The notes beneath the pieces were generated by a model that saw only the letters and a program-made list of their open reading frames with translations, had not been told where the DNA came from and ran no database searches. Positions 18,096-26,803 of a stretch of DNA of 64,000 bases are shown piece by piece. A program made the position numbers and the translations under genes. Origin of the DNA: JAGLSB01 sp023135955. GTDB lineage: Bacteria; Bacteroidota; Bacteroidia; Bacteroidales; GCA-2748055. The DNA lies in the NCBI GenBank assembly GCA_030673645.1, contig DAOVIO010000008.1, positions 3,180 through 67,179 on the forward strand, given 5' to 3'. The first letter of the stretch is position 1. Every line of letters begins with the position of its first letter.

Positions 18096-20135
18096 ATGAG
18101 AATTTTCCTTTTTATGCTACTATTAATTTCTTCTATTGATTTGTATTCACAAATTTCCCAAGGTGGAGAACCTCTATGGCCGGATAGTAAAAAGGCAAAA
18201 TCAGTGTATCAAATACCCCAAAAAGATATTATTAAAGCAATTCGGAGTGATTTTTCTGATGAGGAACAGATATATGGCAAAAAGCCTCTTAGAGTCGGAG
18301 TGAACCATGATATGGATATTTCTCCCAAAAATGCGGGTGAATGGATTACTTTACCAAATGGTATGGAATTATGGCGAGTTGAATTTTTCTCTGATGATGC
18401 ATTTGGTCTAAGCCTGGAGTTTGATGAATTTAAATTAAGTAAGGAGGCGATAATATTCTTGTATTCACCGGATAGAAAATATATTTTAGGCGGATTCAAC
18501 CATTTAACAAATAAGCAATCAGGAAAGCTCTCCACTGCATTCATTCCAGGCGAAGAATTGATTTTGGAAATGCAAGTTATGCCAGGTGAAGGATATGGAG
18601 ATATGAATATCGGAAGTATCACTCATGCATATGTTGATATTTTTGGGACATCCCAAAAAGATGGGTATTTTGGTAATTCGGGCGATTGTGAAATAGATAT
18701 CAACTGTCCTTCTGGAAATGACTGGCAAATTGTGAAAAATGCAGTTTGCAGAATTATATTCAAAAGAAATGGTGTTTATACAGAAATATGTACAGGAAGT
18801 CTTGTGAATAACACCTTACAGGACGAGACACCATATATATATACAGCAAATCACTGCATAAGTCGCGCATTAGAAGCTGGAAATGCAGTTTTTTATTTTG
18901 GGCTTGAAAGTGAAGAATGTGACGGAGTAGATCCTTTTCAAAATAGTGTATGGAACTATACTATTTCTTCCAGTGAGCTTTTAGCTACTTCAGATAGTCT
19001 GGATTTTAGTCTATTGCTTTTATCAGAGGATGTGCCAGATACTTATAATCCATATTATGCAGGATGGTCAATTTCAGATCTGCCTCCGGAAAATTCTGTT
19101 ACGATTCATCATCCTCAGGGAGACGTAAAAAAAATATCCAGAGATTTTGATCCGGCACTGATAGAGTATCAGACCATTAGTCCTCCTTCATGGTTAAGTA
19201 GAGGTAGTATTCCGGGCGCATTTTGGAGAATAGAAGAATGGGAAGAAGGCACAACTGAAGGAGGTTCTTCGGGTGCCCCTTTGTTTAATCATCAAAAATA
19301 TATTGTGGGTAATTTAACAGGGGGTGATGCTAGTTGTTATAAATCGGTAAACGATTATTTTTCAAAGTTCTATTTAAACTGGAATTATTATCCGGATCCA
19401 GATATGCAATTAAAATATTGGCTTGATTCACTTAAAATAGGAGTGATTAGCTTGAATGGCATGAAACCTGGAAGCATGTTATATATGTATCAATATTTAT
19501 TGCAGAATCCGGGATATACCAAAATATTACAATACATTGAAAAGGCCGGATATACTAAGATTCTGAGCGAGGATGGCTTTTATACATTTTTTGCTCTTAC
19601 TGATACGAGTATTGAGAAATTGCCTGAATGGTATCTGAACCTATTAGATTTCGGTCCCGATTATTTTGCTGTAGAATTTATTGAAAACTATCTTGTTTCA
19701 GGAAAATATGTGTATACCGATTTGCTTGAGGAACCTGTTCTGTCATCGTTTAATGATAACAATCTGACATTTAGTTCTTATGATGATCTGCATTTAAATG
19801 ACAGTATGCTGGTTGTGAATGATGAGATGACTTTGTCAAATGGAATTGTATTTCCTATAGATATCCTACATATTTCAGCTGATAAAAATTATAATAACTG
19901 GAATATTTATCCAAATCCAAATAATGGAGAATTCTTCATTTATACTGATGAAACAGTCCTTGAGAACCTGACAATCAAACTTTATAACAGGATGGGTAAA
20001 ATGGTTGGAGAAAAGTATTTCAGCGATACTAATACTACATTATTTAATTTTTCTGACTTGCCTTCAGGGATATACATTGCAGAAATCCAATTGGGGAACA
20101 ATATTAATTATATGAAAGTAATTATTGTGAAGTGA
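18096..20135 (+). CDS. Secreted trypsin-like serine protease with fasciclin (FAS1)-like domain and T9SS sorting domain
   Basis: 679 residues: signal peptide (1-18), N-terminal beta domain, then an S1-type peptidase resembling lysyl endopeptidases. The triad is visible: His253 in YTANHCI, Asp303 in DSLDFSLLLL and Ser392 in EGGSSGAPLF. Residues about 461-595 look like a fasciclin domain (GYTKILSEDGFYTFFALTD and LSNGIVFPIDIL), and 604-679 is a type A T9SS sorting domain (WNIYPNPNNGEF). It is expected on the cell surface or outside. It lies between the DUF4465 lipoprotein and the BtuF-like gene, overlapping the latter by 4 nt, so it is part of the B12-controlled unit. Its role in B12 uptake is unknown; release of cobamides from carrier proteins is one hypothesis. 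Confidence 0.88.
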   Translation: MRIFLFMLLLISSIDLYSQISQGGEPLWPDSKKAKSVYQIPQKDIIKAIRSDFSDEEQIYGKKPLRVGVNHDMDISPKNAGEWITLPNGMELWRVEFFSDDAFGLSLEFDEFKLSKEAIIFLYSPDRKYILGGFNHLTNKQSGKLSTAFIPGEELILEMQVMPGEGYGDMNIGSITHAYVDIFGTSQKDGYFGNSGDCEIDINCPSGNDWQIVKNAVCRIIFKRNGVYTEICTGSLVNNTLQDETPYIYTANHCISRALEAGNAVFYFGLESEECDGVDPFQNSVWNYTISSSELLATSDSLDFSLLLLSEDVPDTYNPYYAGWSISDLPPENSVTIHHPQGDVKKISRDFDPALIEYQTISPPSWLSRGSIPGAFWRIEEWEEGTTEGGSSGAPLFNHQKYIVGNLTGGDASCYKSVNDYFSKFYLNWNYYPDPDMQLKYWLDSLKIGVISLNGMKPGSMLYMYQYLLQNPGYTKILQYIEKAGYTKILSEDGFYTFFALTDTSIEKLPEWYLNLLDFGPDYFAVEFIENYLVSGKYVYTDLLEEPVLSSFNDNNLTFSSYDDLHLNDSMLVVNDEMTLSNGIVFPIDILHISADKNYNNWNIYPNPNNGEFFIYTDETVLENLTIKLYNRMGKMVGEKYFSDTNTTLFNFSDLPSGIYIAEIQLGNNINYMKVIIVK

Positions 20136-21256
20136 GATTATTCAGGATTTTAATATTAGTTCTTTTCATCATACTCTATGCTAATTGCACAAGACAATCT
20201 GAAAAGAACCTGGGTGATTCTGTCCAAAATCGAAAATTCAAAATACAGAATTTCGATAATTTTACATTAATTCACATAAGAGATGCATGGCAAAATGCTT
20301 CAGATGCGAATTTTAAATACATTCTTTCAGAAAGTTTAAGTAATGTTCCAGATTCACTAAATGGTTACAAATTCATAAAGACTCCCGTCCGGAGAGTTAT
20401 TGTTTTTTCTACAACGCATGTTGGATTTCTTCTGGAAATTGAAGAAGGTAACAGTATAATTGCAGCATCTGGGAGAAATTATATTTACGATGAAGGGTTA
20501 AAAAATAAAGTAAAAAAAAATGAAATAAAGGAAATTGGTTTTGCTCCGGGAATAAATTACGAGAGTATCATTGAGTTAAAACCTGATGTAATTTTTATTT
20601 ATGGATTAGAGTCATCGGTTACAGGAATTGTTTCGCGTCTTGAATCAGTAGGAATTCAAAGTGTAATAATTGGGGATTATCTGGAAAATCATCCCTTAGG
20701 AAAAATGGAATGGATAAAAGTTTTTTCAGCCTTTTATAATAAGGAAAAACTTGCAGATTCTATTTTTAATATGGCTTCTGAAAAGTACCATGATCTATGT
20801 AGTCTTGTAACCGAAAAAGTAGAAAGTAGACCAACTGTTATGTTGGGTTTGCCCTGGAAAGATAGTTGGAACATGGCTGGGGGGAGATCTTTTACAGCAA
20901 AATTAATTCATGATGCCGGAGGTAATTATTTATGGTCAGATAACAATTCTGAAGAATTTTTACCTCTTGCCATTGAATCAGTGATTCAAACTTCTTTAAA
21001 TTCCGATTGTTGGTTAAATACAGGATCTGCTCGTAGTCTTAATGATATTATCCAGAGAGATAAACGATACAAAGCTTTTAACGCATGGAAGACTCATTCA
21101 ATGTATAATAATGACAAACAATTTAATGGTGAAGCAAATAATTTTTGGGAAAAGGGTGTTGTCGAGCCTCATATAATATTGAGGGATATGATTAAAATAT
21201 TTCATCCTGAAATTATTCCGGATAAGGAATTAGTATATTATCGGAAATTGGAGTAG
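20132..21256 (+). CDS. btuF: Cobalamin-type ABC transporter substrate-binding lipoprotein (BtuF-like)
   Basis: 374 residues of the periplasmic binding protein family PF01497, with lipobox YANC (Cys19). The start is GTG at 20132, overlapping the TGA of the protease gene (GTGA), which indicates translational coupling. Family features include RRVIVFSTTHVGFLLEI near 85, ELKPDVIFIYGLES near 152, and GKMEWIKVFSAFYNKEKLADSIF with the connecting long helix. It would deliver cobamide from the periplasm to the permease at 21618. The specificity is assigned from the riboswitch; the family also includes siderophore and heme binders. The stop TAG starts a palindromic repeat. Confidence 0.9.
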   Translation: MRLFRILILVLFIILYANCTRQSEKNLGDSVQNRKFKIQNFDNFTLIHIRDAWQNASDANFKYILSESLSNVPDSLNGYKFIKTPVRRVIVFSTTHVGFLLEIEEGNSIIAASGRNYIYDEGLKNKVKKNEIKEIGFAPGINYESIIELKPDVIFIYGLESSVTGIVSRLESVGIQSVIIGDYLENHPLGKMEWIKVFSAFYNKEKLADSIFNMASEKYHDLCSLVTEKVESRPTVMLGLPWKDSWNMAGGRSFTAKLIHDAGGNYLWSDNNSEEFLPLAIESVIQTSLNSDCWLNTGSARSLNDIIQRDKRYKAFNAWKTHSMYNNDKQFNGEANNFWEKGVVEPHIILRDMIKIFHPEIIPDKELVYYRKLE

Positions 21257-21280
21257 GGGCGAGGCACGCCTCGCCCGTAC
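21253..21280. repeat. 28-nt REP-like palindrome overlapping the btuF stop codon
   Basis: The sequence reads GTAGGGGCGAGGC, then AC, then GCCTCGCCCGTAC: a near-perfect inverted repeat with one mismatch, far more GC-rich than its surroundings. The TAG stop of the btuF-like gene lies inside it (21254-21256). It is followed by AATTTTTGG, so the transcript could form a terminator-like hairpin within the operon. Similar GTAGGGGCGAGGC palindromes are dispersed in other bacterial genomes, from memory. Confidence 0.75.
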
Positions 21281-21343
21281 AATTTTTGGTTCATTAATAA
21301 ATTCATTCTAACTTAGTAAAATAAACATTTATTCAAAGAAATT

Positions 21344-21616
21344 ATGGCCAGTATCAGGAAATTAAAAAAGGACATTAATTATGTAGCCTTCGAATTACTT
21401 ACAGAGATTTTTACTTTCAAACATTTTCATGAAGAATTAGAAGATAAAAAATTTGATCAGGTAATCAGAAAAGTTGTGAGTAAAAGAAATGAACTCATAA
21501 GTCGTGTTAATCAATACAACGGTAAAAAGGGTACATTTTCGTATAAACAATATTTTAGTAAGATCAGAGAAGAAATGATTGAATTACTCCTTATAACAGA
21601 GGAATTGTCCCAATAA
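21344..21616 (+). CDS. Small helical conserved hypothetical protein within the B12 operon
   Basis: 90 residues, no signal peptide or membrane segment, predicted entirely helical (FELLTEIFTFKHFHEEL; YFSKIREEMIELLLITEEL). It ends one nucleotide before the permease start, so it is translated from the same message. I think it belongs to a small Bacteroidota-specific family but cannot name it. A cytosolic helical protein next to an ABC permease could be an accessory factor, or only an operon passenger. Confidence 0.65.
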   Translation: MASIRKLKKDINYVAFELLTEIFTFKHFHEELEDKKFDQVIRKVVSKRNELISRVNQYNGKKGTFSYKQYFSKIREEMIELLLITEELSQ

Positions 21617-21617
21617 A

Positions 21618-22652
21618 ATGCCTGTAATTGGTCTGAAGTCCATATCAAGCCACGCATTTAAAATATCAGCTTTGATATTTACTTTGCTTGTTTTGCTTTT
21701 GATAGATTTAAGGTCCGGATCAGGTTCATACTCTGTAAAACAGATTATTTCAGTACTATTTTCTGAAAATGATGATACCGCCCTCTGGTTAAATATTAAT
21801 GAATTTCGTTTGCCAAGAATATTTACGGCCCTGATTGCTGGTATTGCATTGTCGGTTAGCGGATTGCAAATGCAAACTTTGTTTAGAAATCCATTAGCAG
21901 GGCCTTATATACTCGGAATTAGTTCAGGAGCAGGATTAGGGGTAGCACTGGTGGTTTTGGGACTTCCCGGTCTTTTTGCCTACTCTGTTTTTTCATCAGT
22001 AAACAATCTTGTACTTATCGTATCGGCCTGGTTGGGATCTGCCATTGTAATGATGCTAATTATGGCTGTATCGGTTAGAATAAAAAGTATTATGACCATA
22101 CTTGTCCTTGGAATTATGCTTGGAAGTGGCATTTCAGCAATTATAAGTATTCTCCAATATTTTAGTAAGGAAGCTGCCTTAAAAGCATTTGTTGTTTGGA
22201 CTATGGGGTCATTATCCGGTGTAAATACTGATCAGATTCCTTTTCTTTTATTCGGATTCTTAGCAGGTTTAATTGTGGCAGTAATAATTATTAAACCTTC
22301 AAATCTTATTTTACTAGGGGAGGATTACGCAAAAACCATGGGAGTAAATATTCGATACTACAGGATTTGGGTTTTTCTATCCACTATTCTATTAACAGGT
22401 ACTGTAACAGCATTTTGCGGACCTATAGCATTTGTTGGAATCGCAGTCCCACATATAAGTCGAATGATTAGCAAAACCACCAGAAATGGCATTCTTCTTA
22501 GTTATTCTATACTCATTGGAGCATCAGTTTTAGTTGTAAGCGATATATTATCACAATTACCTGGAAGCGATCTGATATTACCAATAAACGCTGTTACTTC
22601 AATTATTGGAATACCCGTTGTAATCTGGATTGTTTTTAGAAAAAGGACTTAA
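21618..22652 (+). CDS. btuC: Cobalamin-type ABC transporter permease (BtuC-like, FecCD family)
   Basis: 344 residues with about ten hydrophobic segments. FecCD hallmarks: RLPRIFTALIAGIALSVSG, QTLFRNPLAGPYILGISSGA, the coupling-helix region GEDYAKTMGVN, and CGPIAFVGIAVPHISRMI. It forms the inner-membrane channel that takes substrate from the BtuF-like lipoprotein. The ATPase gene follows after 8 nt. Assigned to cobamides because of the upstream riboswitch. Confidence 0.93.
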   Translation: MPVIGLKSISSHAFKISALIFTLLVLLLIDLRSGSGSYSVKQIISVLFSENDDTALWLNINEFRLPRIFTALIAGIALSVSGLQMQTLFRNPLAGPYILGISSGAGLGVALVVLGLPGLFAYSVFSSVNNLVLIVSAWLGSAIVMMLIMAVSVRIKSIMTILVLGIMLGSGISAIISILQYFSKEAALKAFVVWTMGSLSGVNTDQIPFLLFGFLAGLIVAVIIIKPSNLILLGEDYAKTMGVNIRYYRIWVFLSTILLTGTVTAFCGPIAFVGIAVPHISRMISKTTRNGILLSYSILIGASVLVVSDILSQLPGSDLILPINAVTSIIGIPVVIWIVFRKRT

Positions 22653-22660
22653 AATTTGCA

Positions 22661-23668
22661 ATGAATGAGCTGACAAATATATTATCCCTGAAAAACTGTG
22701 ATATTGGATATAGATCCGGTAAGAATAGTACAATTTTGCTGGAAGATATATCTCTGGATTTAGATACTTCAAACTTAATTGCCTTGATAGGTTTGAATGG
22801 TTCCGGTAAAAGCAGCTTACTTAAAACTATAGTTAATTTGTTGGGTAGCTTAAAAGGAGAAATTAATATATCTGGCAGGAATATAAATGAATATTCTATT
22901 GGGGAAATTGCGCGTCTTATTGGTTATGTAAAGGCAAACTGGCAACCGGAAGAGAATATGACTGTTGAGGAACTAATTCGTCTTGGGCGATACCCATTTA
23001 CAAACCTATTTGGTCAATTGGATGAGTCCGATATGGAAATTGTTGAACAATCAATCTATAAACTTAGCCTTGTAGAATTAAGAAATCGACCACTTGCCCA
23101 GATTAGCGATGGAGAAAGACAAAGGGCAATGTTAGCAAGAGTTTTTGCTCAACAAACAAAGATTGTTGTTCTCGATGAGCCAACAGCTTTTCTTGATGTA
23201 CAGCATAAGTATGAAATAATTAGTCGCCTTAGGATGCTGTGTGATAATGGGATAACTGTTATTTTTAGCACGCATGATATACAGCTTGCCTCATATTTTG
23301 CAGATAGGTTCTGGCTCATTCAGAATAAAAATATTTTGGATGGAGCACCGGAAGATATCTTTCTTAATGGTAGCATGGCAAGACTTTTTAGTTCTTCCGA
23401 TGTAGATTTTGACGATGAAATTGGAAATTTTATTCCTAAATTATCAAGCGATAAGAGTATTACGCTTGTATATGATGAAAAACTTGGCTTAGTCGCAAAA
23501 TGGACAAAAAAAGCCTTATTCAGAAAAGGCTTTTCCATACAAGAAAAATTATCAGATGACCCTTATATAAATATAGTACAGGAAACTCATAAACTAGTAT
23601 GGAATTTGCATTTGGGAAATAGAACTATTCAATGTTACAGTATTCTGGATTTATTAAATGAACTGTAA
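22661..23668 (+). CDS. btuD: Cobalamin-type ABC transporter ATPase (BtuD-like)
   Basis: 335 residues. ATPase domain with Walker A GLNGSGKSS (around 44-52), Q-loop-type GYVKANWQPE, signature ISDGERQRAMLARV, Walker B IVVLDEPTAFLD and the switch His in FSTHDIQ. After residue 240 there is an extension of about 90 residues (KSITLVYDEKLGLVAKWTKK onward) absent from E. coli BtuD; similar tails occur in Bacteroidota homologues as far as I recall and may be regulatory. Last gene of the riboswitch-controlled unit; an IS66 copy in the opposite orientation follows. Confidence 0.92.
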   Translation: MNELTNILSLKNCDIGYRSGKNSTILLEDISLDLDTSNLIALIGLNGSGKSSLLKTIVNLLGSLKGEINISGRNINEYSIGEIARLIGYVKANWQPEENMTVEELIRLGRYPFTNLFGQLDESDMEIVEQSIYKLSLVELRNRPLAQISDGERQRAMLARVFAQQTKIVVLDEPTAFLDVQHKYEIISRLRMLCDNGITVIFSTHDIQLASYFADRFWLIQNKNILDGAPEDIFLNGSMARLFSSSDVDFDDEIGNFIPKLSSDKSITLVYDEKLGLVAKWTKKALFRKGFSIQEKLSDDPYINIVQETHKLVWNLHLGNRTIQCYSILDLLNEL

Positions 23669-23794
23669 CTTATTTTGTTTTAAACCGTCGGATATTTGAT
23701 GTTAATGAGGAATGTTTTATTCTTATTTTATATTTTGGAAAAATTTCTCTTTATCAGGAATTATTGAAAAATAGTAATTATTTACCAGAGTATG

Positions 23795-25296
23795 CTACCC
23801 TTTTATGAAATTGTGTCCCTCAAAGGTAGTGCATAATTCGGAGAAGGCATTCCGGTCGTGTTTTCTGGCCGTAGAAACAAACCCCTCTATCGGGCATAAA
23901 TCTCTGCTCCGGAGAAAGTACGAAAACAGTTTGATATTTTCTGTTTGACCTTTGCCGGCCTGATATCCCTTTCAGCCAGATTATTGGTAAATGGAACCTC
24001 CTTATTAAAGGCAAATGCAAGTACCGCCTGTTGTTCCCTGATTAAGCGTTCAACCAGGTTTCTTCCTTTGGTTCGTTTATACTTCCCTCTTTTTCCGGGT
24101 GTTTTTCTTGGCGGAGGTTCTACTTTTTCACCGAGAGTGCAGATTCGGGTATACCTGGCCTCAATATGTTGCCGTCGTTTGAACCTTTCTTCAAAAGGCA
24201 TCTCATACACACTAAGTAAAAAGATCTTAAAAACTTTGGCCCATTTGCTTTTACCGTTTTCAACCAGTCCTTCCAGTTCTCTCAATATATGAGCTCCGCA
24301 AATGGCATGCTTCATCTTGAAGCTAAAGTAACTGCTCCAGCAATCATGTACTAACCAGCCTCTGATCCTGTCCAATATGGATTTATCACTTTCTAATGCC
24401 AGCTTCCCTCGCTTCTCGTGTACAAAAAGATATGTAAAGAGCAATGATGAGGCTGTATGCAACCAGTGTAATTTGCCCGCTACCCGTAAGCCTGTTTCAT
24501 CGGCATGTGCCACATCACCTGTAGCTATTTTTGATTTTATGGTTTCCTCAGTTTCCTCAAGATTTTCGTAGCATTGCCGAGAGGCTGAGTAAACCGTGGA
24601 CTCGTTGATTGAATAACCAAACAAGTCACCGAACAACAACTGTATTTTCTTGAAGGGAAGCTTAAAATGTACATTCAGCAATACAGCATAAGCCTTGACC
24701 CCGTTGCCATATTGAACAGGGGCATTGATCCCTTTGGGGGCTGTGCCTTTGCACCATTTTCCACACCCCGGACATTTCCCTTTTAATATCTGATGCTCTG
24801 TGATCTCTAACTCTGATTTAGGTAAATCAAAGACCTGGCGCTTTTCCGATAATATCAGCTTATGATCCGGAAGCTCATGACCACAGTCACATGGCTTAGG
24901 CTTATGTTTTATTATTTTGTCTGGATGTTCAACCTGTTGTAGGGTTCGACCTTCATGCCCTTCCTGTCCGCCTTTCTTCTTCCTGGGTAAGGCTGGCTTC
25001 TTTTTATAGCCATCACTCGAGGGAGGTTTACTGCTGTTATTGCTGTTGCTGTTTAATCGGGATTCCAATTCAGCAATTCTTGATTTCAGATCGGCATTCT
25101 CATCTTTCAATTCAGTATTTTCCTGTCGAATGATCTTATTATCTTTTTCTTTTGTTTCCAACTGTTGGACGCGTAATGTCAATTTCCGACTCTCTTTTTT
25201 CAATTCCTGATTCTCTCGCTCAATTTGAGCTTGACGATTTAGCAGGAATTCTACCTTTTTGGTAAGATCGGATATGATTTGATTTGAATCCAACAC
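23795..25296 (-). pseudogene. IS66-family transposase with frameshifted C-terminal element
   Basis: The open frame 25296-23887 (GTG start, 469 residues) has the IS66 TnpC layout: leucine-rich coiled coil (1-95), a zinc-finger-like segment with CPGCGKWCKG, and the catalytic acidic residues in DVAHADETGL, GWLVHDCWSS and NNLAERDIRP. It stops in TFSGAEIYAR-stop. Losing one base explains this: shifted by one nucleotide, translation continues IEGFVSTARKHDRNAFSEL and on to FIKG with a stop at 23795-23797, which is the IS66 C-terminal element. Thus the last 33 or so residues are out of frame. No tnpA or tnpB accompanies it, and I could not identify terminal inverted repeats. It lies antisense between the btu unit and truA. 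Confidence 0.88.
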
Positions 25297-25632
25297 CTTT
25301 TTGCTTTCTTCAAAAATAGTATGGATTATGCCTTAAAATCAAATATTTAGACCTAAACTTATCAGATATATTACAGTTAAATTGTTAATACCACCAGAAT
25401 TTTGAAAACAAACCAAAAATATCCAGTAAAAACTGTTGATTACTTGTGAATAAACTCCAGATTTTGTTACTTTTAGCTACCCAGCTAAATAGTTACATAA
25501 ATATTTAATTAATAATTTAAGTACTGCTTTATAATCCATTACTTACTTCATGAATAAATTTTGCAATCTCATAATTCTTGTCGAAATCTGTCGACCGATT
25601 AATGCACATGATGATGATATGATAAACAGACT
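25297..25632. other. Gap between IS66 and truA without recognised features
   Basis: About 335 bp of AT-rich sequence. It must contain the right end of the IS66 copy and the truA promoter, but I see no convincing inverted repeat, target duplication or TAnnTTTG box here. Confidence 0.4.
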
Positions 25633-26418
25633 TTGAAAAACAGATACATCATAGAACTCTCCTACTCAGGCAAAAACTTTCATGGTTGGCAAATTCAGCC
25701 AAATGCTAAAACTGTGCAACAATATCTTCAGGAGTCATTTTCGACAATTTTGCAGGAGGAAATTACAATTACAGGTGCGGGAAGGACAGATACCAGTGTT
25801 CATGCCAGTTATTATGTTGCTCATTTTGATAGTGAATCGGAGTTTGATCCGGATTTTATGGTTAATAAACTAAATCAGTTTTTATCAAAGGATGTGAGTA
25901 TTTTTCAAATCCATAAAGTAGATGATGATTTCCATGCACGATTTGGAGCTCTTAGTAGAACATATAAATACATTATCAGAACAAAGAAATCAGCTTTTCT
26001 TAACGACTTATGCTTTTATTACTCCGGCAAAATCAACATGGAAAAGATGAATGAATGTTCGGCAAGTTTATTGGAATACTCTGACTTTACAAGCTTTGCA
26101 AAATTACATAGCGATAATAAAACCAACATTTGCAAAATAGAAAAGGCGGTTTGGGAAATGCATGGCGATTATTTGATTTTTACAATAAAGGCTGATCGTT
26201 TTCTGAGAAATATGGTTAGGGCTATTACAGGTACAATTTTCGATGTAGGAAAAGGGAAAATCAGCACTGAGGAATTCAAAAATATTGTAGAGGGGCTGGA
26301 TAACCAACTGGCATCGATGTCGGCACCGGCAAAGGGACTTTATTTGTGGGATATTGAGTATGAGGGTGGTTATGGATTGAGGAATTTGGGAAAGGGAGTG
26401 GGTTTTCCGTTTTATTAG
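25633..26418 (+). CDS. truA: tRNA pseudouridine(38-40) synthase TruA
   Basis: Isomerises uridines 38-40 in the anticodon arm of many tRNAs. 261 residues; the catalytic Asp is in GAGRTDTSVHA (around residue 52), followed by the N-terminal HFDSE and the later RFLRNMVRAITG and GKISTEEFK motifs. The start is TTG at 25633; upstream ATGs are out of frame or lead to a stop, and the N-terminus MKNRYIIELSYSGKNFHGWQ matches the family start, so the rare start codon is supported. The stop is TAG, directly followed by a word repeat. Confidence 0.95.
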   Translation: MKNRYIIELSYSGKNFHGWQIQPNAKTVQQYLQESFSTILQEEITITGAGRTDTSVHASYYVAHFDSESEFDPDFMVNKLNQFLSKDVSIFQIHKVDDDFHARFGALSRTYKYIIRTKKSAFLNDLCFYYSGKINMEKMNECSASLLEYSDFTSFAKLHSDNKTNICKIEKAVWEMHGDYLIFTIKADRFLRNMVRAITGTIFDVGKGKISTEEFKNIVEGLDNQLASMSAPAKGLYLWDIEYEGGYGLRNLGKGVGFPFY

Positions 26419-26737
26419 AGGGTGTGCTGGTGCTAAGTGAAACTCAGCTTTCGGGAGGTTACGAACCGAAAGATGTTAGTTGAATTTAAGCTTTTTCTTC
26501 GTCCCGAAGGGACAGATTAATTCAGCCCAAAGGCAACGCCCTGGGTATATTAAACACACACGAAACCCGCGCTCTGAAAGGGCTAATTAATAAATTCATA
26601 ATTATACTCCCAGTCATCATGAAAATATATTAACAGATTAATTTGCCCATTCCAGGGCGAAAAAAATATACATCACCTATTCACCCATGGCGTTGCCTTT
26701 GGGCTGAATTTAGTTGGGCTTTCAGCCCGAATATGTA
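26419..26737. repeat. REPIN-like nested palindrome region
   Basis: It begins with a GTGTGCTGGTGCTAAGTG word at 26422 and a hairpin CTTTCGG/CCGAAAG (26448-26472). The core is a long imperfect hairpin: arms 26521-26546 (TTCAGCCCAAAGGCAACGCC, then CTGGGT) and 26683-26708 are inverted copies with one mismatch; inner arms around 26568-26590 and 26636-26662 also pair (CGC-CTG-AA-GGGC-AATTAAT). Each outer edge carries a short hairpin, GTCCCgaaGGGAC (26501-26513) and GGGCTttcAGCCC (26716-26728). This arrangement of two inverted REP-like units resembles a REPIN. Noncoding. Confidence 0.75.
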
Positions 26738-26803
26738 TTTGGAGTATTGCTTAAACAAAATACAGGCTTTTAACAATGAAAAAGTAATAAATTTTCAATT
26801 TAA

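Noticed and set aside
23945..24571. Plus-strand frames antisense to the IS66 transposase
   Set aside because: The transposase frame has conserved motifs on the other strand; the antisense frames show none.
23765..25325. Direct repeat AAAAATAGTA near both sides of the IS66 gene as a target-site duplication
   Set aside because: The inner neighbours of the two copies are not inverted repeats of each other, the length (10) does not fit the 8-bp IS66 duplication, and the motif is common in AT-rich DNA.
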